Positions 56,885-64,000 of a stretch of 64,000 nt of DNA are shown in pieces. The stretch is from Pardosa pseudoannulata (Eukaryota; Arthropoda; Arachnida; Araneae; Lycosidae). Each line of letters starts with the position of its first letter. Position 1 is the first letter of the stretch. Under the pieces are notes generated by a model, which did no database searches, was not told the DNA's origin, and was given only the letters and a program-made list of their open reading frames with translations. The position numbers and the translations under genes are program-made. The DNA is taken from positions 76,268,978-76,332,977 of the forward strand of contig CM063499.1 in the NCBI GenBank assembly GCA_032207245.1. Direction: 5' to 3'.

Positions 56885-59419
56885 ATCTATATATAATCAT
56901 GAGCAAAATATTAAAAATATTTTAAATAACCTTGCTTTTAAAATAAAAATCTGCTACACAGCTTAAATTCAGAATGATAAAAGCTGCTAGTTATTTTTTT
57001 AGGTCTAATAAAATTATAAATATATTTTAAACCTCACTAATCAAAGAATAAAAATAATTTAAGATTTCCTTACCCATTAGTTCCATATCAGTAGGTGGTG
57101 CTAATGGAGCATTTGTTTCATCACCATCATTACTATCTTTATCTACCCATTTGTTTTTTACTTCATCCCAAACAATCTAAGTATTAATAGACAAAATTTT
57201 GCATAAATATACAAATTGCCAATAAATTTCCATAACAGTTCAAAAGAAAAAAAAAATTCTTAAAATTTTTACCGTTGGATTCTTATCATCTGGCAAAATC
57301 ATTTGGTTTGGAGCTTTTGGTAGCAACCTACTAAAAATTCCACCAAGCCAAGTTTTCCCAGCCTAAATGAGAGAAGGTTTTTAGAAATGTAGAATAACCT
57401 TAGTGTCATTGATAATTTTAGATAAGTTGAACAAAAAACTAGTTTTAAAGTTTTCAGATTATACAGTCTACCAAACATTTATAAATAGTAGAACTTAAAC
57501 ATTTTATATTATTCCAGAATTTGAATTATCCAATTTTAATAAAAATAACACCAAACACTTGCAGTTTTCTTATAAGCAAATTTCTAATTTTCCTTTATTT
57601 TTTCTTTTGTTTTACACAATGTACCATTTTATCAAGTTCCCTTGCATTATGTAAGTGAACTTATAGAATTAGGTTCAACTGGCAGGGTTCATGACCAGGT
57701 TTTGAAAGTGAAAATTAAAAAAAAATTTAAGGACTTCTTAAAAAGTTTTTTTTTTTTCCTTTTTTTGAAAAGACTTCTCTGAAAAGACTTCTCTCTTTTG
57801 TAAAAGGCAAACTGACAAATAGAAATGTAATAAATTTTATGATTAGATAAATGGGTCTAAAATAGAATAATATAATACCTGATCTCTGTTTGATACCAAC
57901 ACAATCTTTCTTAAAATTTGAATGCTTAACCCTTTAATGCCTGGCGTATCATTTTTGATATGGCTAAAAAATAGCTTGTAGAGTTTTTATATTTTCTTAG
58001 AACAAATTTTCCTTTTGAGAGCAGGTAATGGGCAATCTTATAAACAATCTACGGAATTTTCAAGTAATTTCTATTATTTATATTTTTTTCATTTAGATCT
58101 AGATTTCATGATTTTTCGATCAGCGCTCATAAATTTACTTTTTCAGCAGGTACAGACTGAGATCATGACAAATTTGCTTTTTCCATTACACTACAGCATT
58201 TTGCAGAGATTATTTTACCTGCAATATCAAATAAATCTTTTTTCAGGAAGTTTTTCCTTTTTTTTTTATAACTGTCACTCTATGTTTGACATGATAACTG
58301 ATCACTAACGTGACATGCTCTAGTATTCAAAATTGTTTTATCTTCAAAATTATTTTGTTCTGTACAGTCCATATTAACTTAGATTTAAGATAGGCTCTGA
58401 AATGTAATCGGCAGAAATGACTTGGGCATTAAAGGGTTAAGACAACATTTTAATTTGGAAAAGTACTATAACAACAAAGCTTTAAAAATCCCAATACTTT
58501 TTTTAGGGGGTTTGGTTTGATTTGATTTGGAGTGCTACGGTCTACTTTTTGCAACACGAGGGCTAATGAGACCGGGACCTACAGCTTAAAGCCGATTCCG
58601 AGCGGCTACGAACATCCATGCCACAGTGGGATTTGAACCCACAAACTCCGGTACCGAAGGCCAGCACCATAACCAATCGGCCATCGTTCGGCTTTTTTAG
58701 GGGGAGGGGGGGCAGGGGGAGAGGGAAGAAAGTTAGGGTTTTAGGAGATTACTAATTTTTACTACACAATCAATATAGCATGCCTAGTTTATACATAAAC
58801 ATGTACATATTAATATTTTTTAAAAGACAAACTGACACAGAAAATTCCCTTTATTTTTATTTATTTATACGAAGTGGGTCAAAAGTGAGGAATTTCAACA
58901 TCTAACCTCTGTTTAATATCAACTTAATATCCCCTAAAACTTGAATGTTTAAAATAAATAATAACATTATGGCTGCTTATATTAACAAGGTTAAACATTA
59001 AATAGTTATGCTTCGAACTGTTTAAAATATAATAAATATCAAAACCCACTTTAAAACCAATATTTTCTTTTTAAGATATTTTTTAAAAATAAAACACATT
59101 TTTTGGGTAAGTAGTTGGGTAGAAAGCCCTGACAGAAGGTGGTAAGTCTAGTAAAAGACAACTATGATTTTACTGTATACATGTTGACAGATGAATATAT
59201 AATAAAATAGTTAAATAAAATTGCTACCTGTGAGCTGGGTTTACTCTCAGTTTTTTGTTCTGTTTTAGTACTCTCTTTAACAGATTGTTTGCGAGAAGCA
59301 GACAAAGCATCTGTGCTGTATCTACTGCCAGAACTTAGAGCACTATCCCGCCTTTCTCTGTGAGTGTTTGAAGCATAACTACTGACTTGATCATAACCAG
59401 TCTGCTTGGCATCTGATAC
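40020..59419 (-). CDS. Sec16: SEC16 C-terminal part, seven last coding exons; gene continues off right edge
   Basis: Sec16 is the peripheral ER scaffold that organises COPII exit sites; its C-terminal region binds Sec23 and related partners. Minus-strand exons are 59419-59228, 57362-57273, 57176-57074, 56066-55971, 53341-53207, 49257-49178 and 40148-40020. All splice phases agree (0, 0, 1, 1, 1, 0) and they give 274 residues up to a TGA. Recognisable family signatures are [10 protein letters not shown] then [21 protein letters not shown], and the junction [14 protein letters not shown], which matches the arginine-rich YVDVLN motif of Sec16A. The central conserved domain that binds Sec13 would be encoded beyond 59.4 kb and was not found in the window. 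The last intron (40149-49177) is over 9 kb and full of transposons. Confidence 0.9.
40458..41371. mobile_element. TTAA-target TIR element, 914 bp, in SEC16 last intron
   Basis: TIR GGTATCCGTCTACGTT and its exact inverse AACGTAGACGGATACC, with TTAA at both sides (40454-40457, 41372-41375). No coding sequence. The ends do not begin CCC, so placement with piggyBac is not certain. Confidence 0.9.
41378..41923. mobile_element. TIR element CAGACATGCCAAC, 546 bp
   Basis: Perfect 13-bp inverted ends CAGACATGCCAAC and GTTGGCATGTCTG, hAT-like in form. It starts two bases after the TTAA of the previous element. No clear 8-bp duplication (CCTTAAAG and TTAAAAAT). Confidence 0.75.
41924..43579. other. SEC16 last intron, no gene except the decayed fragment at 42050
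   Basis: AT-rich; a C-run at 43382-43391. Confidence 0.55.
42050..42247 (-). pseudogene. Decayed coding-like fragment, paralogous to 30900-31135
   Basis: The open frame reads [19 protein letters not shown]..., then [12 protein letters not shown]. The minus strand of 30900-31135 carries a diverged relative (VETLYFDNTLQKSTANGKG and DAVFIECGQ) with stops. Two degraded copies suggest a mobile-element protein or processed gene; the family is unknown. Confidence 0.45.
43580..44130. repeat. Duplicated segment, copy A (with SINE)
   Basis: Apart from the SINE, it matches 44880-45243 (TGCATTTTGTCACATATTTG, ACCTATGCATCTGAATTATC, CAAGCTATGTATGCC, and so on). Both copies have a short open stretch ([14 protein letters not shown]) after a T-run. 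Indels differ between copies, so coding is not supported. Confidence 0.85.
43630..43803 (-). mobile_element. SINE copy (minus) in SEC16 last intron
   Basis: Flanked by perfect 13-bp duplications AATACATTAATTG (43617-43629 and 43804-43816). The duplicated host segment at 44.9 kb lacks it. Confidence 0.9.
44143..44877. mobile_element. TIR element, family CAGGCTTGCAA, 735 bp copy
   Basis: The ends are CACGCTTGCAACTG and AATTGCAAGCCTG, inverted repeats of about 11 bp. No matching 8-bp duplication flanks this copy. It sits between the two copies of a duplicated segment (43580-44130 and 44880-45243), so the flanks may have been rearranged. Confidence 0.75.
44880..45243. repeat. Duplicated segment, copy B (SINE-free)
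   Basis: The counterpart of copy A without the SINE, keeping an uninterrupted AATACATTAACTG target site. It lies directly right of the CAGGCTTGCAA element. Confidence 0.85.
45318..45477. mobile_element. Small TTAA-flanked MITE, 160 bp
   Basis: Starts CCCTTATGTTACA and ends TGCCACGATAAGGG, flanked by TTAA on both sides (45314-45317, 45478-45481). The CCC start and TTAA target are piggyBac-like. Confidence 0.65.
45482..46848. other. SEC16 last intron, nothing seen
   Basis: AT-rich; no repeat with readable ends. Confidence 0.55.
46849..47761. mobile_element. Tigger/pogo-type element, 913 bp, in SEC16 last intron
   Basis: TIR CAGTGAAACTTCTCCAAACG at the left, and CTGAGAGGTTTCACTG at the right, with TA duplications on both sides. 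Subterminal CCACC...TAAATGG repeats occur. It keeps only the N-terminal DNA-binding part of a transposase (47362-47529). Confidence 0.9.
47362..47529 (+). CDS. Tigger transposase remnant: helix-turn-helix only, 55 aa
   Basis: The short open frame reads [20 protein letters not shown], then [20 protein letters not shown], and stops at TAG. This is the first CENP-B/Psq-type helix-turn-helix of pogo/Tigger transposases (a stretch such as K-S-A-R-x-L-A-x-x-F-x-x-G-x-T-x-I). The second HTH and the DDE catalytic domain are absent. It is probably a deletion derivative. The intact ATG-to-stop frame could in principle encode a TIR-binding peptide; expression is unknown. Confidence 0.7.
   Translation: MSKYVFLNLEQIIEVLIQYENGKSARKLAELFNCGRTEINKFIKEKNLILKQYDD
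47764..49177. other. SEC16 last intron, nothing certain
   Basis: A 95-codon ORF (47795-48082) directly right of the Tigger element has no recognised similarity and AT-driven composition. I do not call it a gene. Confidence 0.5.
49178..49257 (-). CDS. Sec16: SEC16 exon (short, acidic/Asn-Ser)
   Basis: Eighty bases after an ATTTTAG acceptor. It reads [19 protein letters not shown] and NSPGMETE, ending GAG|GTATAG in phase 0. It is not strongly conserved. The call rests on exact phase fit with both neighbours and good splice sites. Confidence 0.75.
49389..50267. mobile_element. hAT-like element GTGGGCAAA family, copy 1, 879 bp
   Basis: Starts CAGACATGGGCAAA and ends TTTGCCCATCCCTG. Flanks GTGTATAC and GTGTACAT match at six of eight bases. 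Shares GGCCC...TTATCC and its long interior with the copy at 50547. Confidence 0.85.
50547..51335. mobile_element. hAT-like element GTGGGCAAA family, copy 2, 789 bp
   Basis: Starts CAGAGGTGGGCAAA and ends TTTGCTCACCCCAG. Perfect 8-bp duplication CTATACAT (50539-50546, 51336-51343). It lies 280 bp from copy 1 in the same orientation. Confidence 0.9.
51594..52623. mobile_element. TIR element, family CAGGCTTGCAA, carrying a foreign internal segment
   Basis: The left end is CAGGCTTGCAACTGC and the right end TTGCAAGCCT. Flanks are CTAATTAG and (C)TAAATTAG, a likely 8-bp target duplication with one base change. Compared with the two sister copies, about 13 bases are replaced by about 310 bp of much less AT-rich DNA (52207-52519). 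Confidence 0.78.
53207..53341 (-). CDS. Sec16: SEC16 exon (YVDILN motif)
   Basis: 135 bases, phase 1 in and out. It begins [14 protein letters not shown], completing the [14 protein letters not shown] motif, and ends FVPPP before a GTACCA donor. Confidence 0.88.
53439..54226. mobile_element. hAT-like element CAGGGTTGCCAAC
   Basis: Starts CAGGGTTGCCAACC and ends GTTGGTAACTCTG. The nearby TATGATGA and TGTGATGA repeats are a likely 8-bp duplication with one change. A 24-bp-period CCGGAATAATTCCGCAGAAT repeat lies at the right end (54160-54212). Confidence 0.78.
54490..55140. other. GC-richer patch in SEC16 intron, origin unknown
   Basis: About 650 bp of much higher GC than the flanks, with CpGs (CACCCGCCCGACGACAG). 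Overlapping open frames of 84 and 117 codons occur on the plus strand, but neither resembles a known protein. It adjoins the hAT element at 53439. It may be an old retrocopy or part of a larger element. Confidence 0.4.
55141..55970. other. SEC16 intron, nothing seen
   Basis: AT-rich intron sequence. Confidence 0.55.
55971..56066 (-). CDS. Sec16: SEC16 exon (PPGSSVPPV motif)
   Basis: Ninety-six bases, entering and leaving at phase 1. It encodes [20 protein letters not shown], then [12 protein letters not shown]. The proline/serine block followed by a basic KTRG end matches Sec16A. Confidence 0.88.
56146..56191. repeat. Poly(A) run
   Basis: 46 A bases next to a TA microsatellite. It may be the tail of a lost retrocopy. 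Confidence 0.8.
56201..56391. repeat. TA/TG microsatellite
   Basis: Interrupted (TA)n with TGTA units. The ORFs across it are artefacts. Confidence 0.95.
56392..56771 (+). mobile_element. Possible solo LTR, about 380 bp
   Basis: Less AT-rich than its flanks, begins TGTGGCAGC and ends GATATAGCA, so it has the TG...CA form. It carries an AATAAAG signal at about 56691. It interrupts a TA microsatellite and is flanked by TATAT and TAAAT. No PBS, polypurine tract or second LTR was seen. Confidence 0.4.
56772..56883. repeat. TA/CA microsatellite
   Basis: Continuation of the interrupted simple repeat right of the LTR-like segment. Confidence 0.9.
57074..57176 (-). CDS. Sec16: SEC16 exon (IVWDE..KNKWV motif)
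   Basis: It follows on in frame as [20 protein letters not shown], then [13 protein letters not shown]. The exon ends one base into the final Gly codon at GTAAGG. It is separated from the previous exon by an intron of only 96 bases. Confidence 0.92.
57273..57362 (-). CDS. Sec16: SEC16 exon (WL...LPDDKNP motif)
   Basis: Thirty codons, phase 0 to phase 0. It reads [16 protein letters not shown] then [14 protein letters not shown]. The W-x(n)-LPK...LPDDKNP segment is the most conserved block of the Sec16 C-terminal region. Confidence 0.92.
57930..58436. mobile_element. piggyBac-type MITE, 507 bp
   Basis: TIR CCCTTTAATGCC and its inverse GGCATTAAAGGG, with TTAA duplications (57926-57929, 58437-58440). 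No transposase. The ORF at 58015-58308 lies inside it and is not a gene. Confidence 0.9.
58511..58691 (-). mobile_element. SINE copy (minus) in SEC16 intron
   Basis: One of the best-preserved copies. It is flanked by CTTTTTTTAGGGGG and CTTTTTTAGGGGG, target repeats differing by one T. Confidence 0.9.
59228..59419 (-). CDS. Sec16: SEC16 exon (Ser/Lys-rich linker)
   Basis: It has 64 codons in phase 0 at both ends, between acceptor AATAG and donor CAG|GTAGCA. The sequence is Ser-, Arg- and Lys-rich and low in complexity ([15 protein letters not shown]..., KPSSQ at the end). It precedes the conserved tryptophan segment directly, as in Sec16 proteins. Confidence 0.8.
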
Positions 59420-60101
59420 CTATTAGAAAAAAAAAATAGGAAATTAAAATTAACACAAAAACAATAGTCCAGAGAGCAAAATAAATTTTTTAATTCTTTC
59501 ATTTCTGATTTAAATAATTAATACCACTATAAAAATTACAGTTATTATGCCATTAAAATAGTTAAGAATTTGATTTCAAATGCTATTTTGTATTGCAAAT
59601 TTTGTTAGCCTGAATATACAAATTCAAACAATTAGCATACTTTTTTCTAAATCACTATTTAACAGAGAAAAGCAAAATTATAAATACATATATTTAAATA
59701 TTAAACTGTATTTTCTCTCTCTAAAACAACCATAGTTAATGTCACATTCACAGAAAATTTTTTCCTTTAACTAATCAAATGATAGTATTAAAGATTTTAA
59801 AGAAGTTACATGAAACTTTCAATTTTTCTGAAAATGAATTAAAGTCAGTTAAAATGTACATAAATTTTCTGGTTATAACAAATTACTAAAATATTTTGAT
59901 AAAAAGGAAAAAAAAAATATATGCATTTTCAATCAGAATTTGAGTGACAATTGTAACCATGGTTTCAAGCTTGGATTATGGTTTGTTCTATTTTAATGTA
60001 ATAAAAACAAAGATGTAAGGAATTTGCACCCACAACTCATGTGTGCCCTTCATGATATCTACAGAATAGCCCCATTGACCCCTTCCACCCGGCATTCCTT
60101 A

Positions 60102-61139
60102 GGTTTGGTTTGGTTTTGGAGTGCTACGGTCTACTTTTTGCAACATGAGGGCTAATGAGACCAGGACCTACTGCTTAAACATGGTTCCCACTCTTTCGCT
60201 TCTGAAAATTTCAAGCTCTTTTCAATGACTTTTCCAAAACCTGATATTTTTTTCAAGCACCTCTTTGATACGCTGTTCATAATTGAAAAAAATTAAAATA
60301 ACTCCCCAAAACAGTAGAACTACATATATAATATTCATTCTTTTCTCAGAAAAAAAAAACCAGGCTTTTGAAATTATATAAAAAAAGGAAGAGCTATAAG
60401 CACACGAATACTGGTTTAAAAATACAGTTTCTTTTTAAAGCATTCCAAACTTTTTATTTTTTTATATCCCTTTTTAAATCATATTTTATCAAGCCGGTGA
60501 CAGTAGCTAGTGCAGTTTGCAGTGCATGAAAGATGAGTCACGTGACACGCCCACAATTGCCAATAACGATCCTTCTCAATTTTCCGATGCAGACATGAAT
60601 TAAGAGCCCTTCCACACTATGGTCCACTGCAAGTCATCCCCACTGTCTGGAGGGGGTATGGCTTATTGTGGTCAATGGCGGCAGACGATAAAGCCTTGAT
60701 GAACAATGGCTTCGGAGGCGGTTTTTCTCTAAAGATCAAAGGCAGCCAGATGAGCCACTAAAGTACACAGTAGACCCAATGGACGAATCCACGAGCTCAG
60801 CTCATTGAGTGGCCCGTGAACCATCGTTCAAGGTCCCCATTAGGAAGTGGTGAACAATTGGCCATAGTGTAGAGGTTACATAACATTTTGCAGGGACTTG
60901 AAAAAGAAAAATCAAGCACCGGACCTCAAATTCAATGATTTCAAAAAAAAAATCAAAAACTTTTAAGGCCTAAAAAAAAAAAAAGAAAATTTAAGCACTT
61001 TTCAATGACTTTTCATGACCGTGGGAACCCTGTTAAAAGCCGATTCCGAATGGCTATGAACATCCATGAAATAGTGGGATTCGAACCCACAAACTCTGGT
61101 TCCGAAGGTCTGCACCCTAACCATTCGGCCATCGTTCGT
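60102..61139 (-). mobile_element. SINE copy split by a later hAT insertion
   Basis: SINE sequence occupies 60102-60179 and resumes at 61033-61139. Between them lies the CAGGGTTCCCAC element. The two halves join within the motif CTTAAAGCCGATTCCG that is continuous in the other SINE copies. Confidence 0.9.
60180..61032. mobile_element. hAT-like element, family CAGGGTTCCCAC, nested in a SINE
   Basis: Ends CATGGTTCCCAC and GTGGGAACCCTG. It is in the opposite orientation to the 18319 copy and interrupts the SINE at its CTTAAA motif. About 280 bp (60600-60890) are less AT-rich and partly match 18690-18810 in the other relative orientation. Confidence 0.85.
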
Positions 61140-61149
61140 CCAGTATTTC

Positions 61150-61680
61150 TTAAGAGAAATAAGAAGCTGGCTGACAAAGGGGGCCTGATAAGTATTTTCA
61201 GTGTTGTTTGTTTGTTTTCTTGGAGCCTTGGAGAAGGATGATGTGCTCTTTTTGGAAGGGCTTAAGTTTCCGGACTCCCCCCCCCCCACCCTGAGGAAGG
61301 GAGAGAAGATCTGGAAGAGGGCAGTTGGAGTTTAGTTCGGGGAGCCGTGATAGAGCTGGCGACGAGGAGACATCTCTCTGGTAGCGAGAGAACTGTAGTC
61401 TGGATATGACACGATCAGCCATAAAATCTTGATAGAATAGGCTCTGAGACTCAAAAATATGTTTATGTTGTTTTACATTTTAATTTTTTTTTCAATTTTT
61501 TGTTTTGTCAATAAAAATGTGTGTTATCCATCTAAGCCTTTTGTGCCTTATTTTGGGTTATGCATCCCAGCGACAGTCGACGAACATACCTGTCCCAGTA
61601 CAGTAGGTGGGCAGGTCTCACGAAAGTATAGCACCCCAGAAGAGGGTGCTATTACAAAAGATACAATTAAATGAACACTG
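61150..61680 (+). other. Less AT-rich, LTR-like stretch of unknown origin
   Basis: It contains a C-run, a GA-rich middle (GGGAGAGAAGATCTGGAAGA) and an AATAAAAATGTGTG signal near 61511, then GC-richer DNA to 61660. The composition and poly(A) signal suggest a retroelement 3' part. No protein remnant is recognised. Confidence 0.35.
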
Positions 61681-63591
<1,911 letters not shown>

Positions 63592-63779
63592 GAAATTTTA
63601 ATAAAAGTAACCAACTTAATTTTAATTCTATTCTAAAACTTCTGGCAATTCTACCCAAACAGTTATAATTTTTGGCAAGATGGCTTCATTTCTCCTTTAA
63701 TTGTGATAACCTTTCGCAACTTTGAGAACATGAAATTAATATCTTCGTAGCTCAATATTCTTATATAACCCCTTTATGC

Positions 63780-64000
63780 AACTTAGTTTCATTTCTTAAA
63801 CATAATAATGCAACTACATTTCACGCTCTGATTGGTTAGCACCCTTGTTCCCTCACAACACTATATAAGTAAATGTAAAACATTTTGCCAAGACCACAAG
63901 AGAGCACCCAGATAGACTGTCTGAATAAACTCAACATTTTTTATTTCCAAATTTTTGTGTTCACTTCTATAGCCTAATGACCACACTATATACAACATGG
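63780..64000 (+). other. Promoter/LTR-like stretch at right edge
   Basis: An ATTGG box (63832), a TATA box (CTATATAAGT at 63861) and an AATAAA (63924) follow in order within 100 bp. That order is typical of a retroelement LTR (U3-R). The window ends before a right boundary could be tested. Confidence 0.35.

Noticed and set aside
58015..58308. 97-codon ORF
   Set aside because: Contained in the piggyBac-type MITE at 57930-58436; no transposase motifs.
61002..61422. Overlapping ORFs on both strands
   Set aside because: They run across a SINE end into an LTR-like stretch; frames differ and show no homology.

Overview
The window is AT-rich, intron-rich eukaryotic nuclear DNA. It is dense with tRNA-derived SINEs, terminal-inverted-repeat (TIR) elements and TA microsatellites. 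The three recognisable host genes are animal genes: GW182/gawky, ZNF598 and SEC16. Their sequence and the repeat load suggest an arthropod, possibly a chelicerate. The species cannot be read from the sequence, so that placement is inference.

Layout. (1) 2186-5885, minus strand: two coding exons of the N-terminal region of a GW182 (TNRC6/gawky) protein. The gene continues past the left edge, and its intron holds a 750-bp TA/TG microsatellite. (2) 5.9-14.6 kb: no coding sequence seen; hAT-type elements, a decayed SINE and an 80-bp palindrome. A locally GC- and CpG-richer patch near 13.64-13.78 kb may be a shared divergent promoter. (3) 14637-29069, plus strand: a complete six-exon ZNF598 E3 ligase of 777 residues whose splice phases all agree. 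(4) 29.1-38.2 kb: 3' flank and mobile-element-rich intergenic DNA. (5) 38.2-39.2 kb: a 5'-truncated, frameshifted LINE reverse transcriptase. (6) 40020-59419, minus strand: the last seven coding exons of SEC16 (274 codons seen), with long introns packed with SINEs, hAT, Tigger/pogo and TTAA-target elements. (7) 59.4-64 kb: SEC16 intron or upstream DNA with nested repeats and LTR-like stretches.

How the genes relate. GW182 is the miRNA silencing effector. ZNF598 senses collided ribosomes and carries two PPGF-type GYF-domain ligands, the kind that recruits GIGYF-4EHP. GW182 proteins are also known GIGYF partners. The two genes are adjacent and divergent, which makes a functional pairing possible but unproven. 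SEC16 (ER exit sites) is unrelated in function.

I found no gene cluster that looks like a new biological system. The most informative signals are in the mobile elements. There are many non-autonomous elements whose 8-bp target duplications can be read directly, insertions nested in one another with the matching empty site present elsewhere in the window, and one TIR element carrying an exon-like, non-element fragment that ends in a splice donor.
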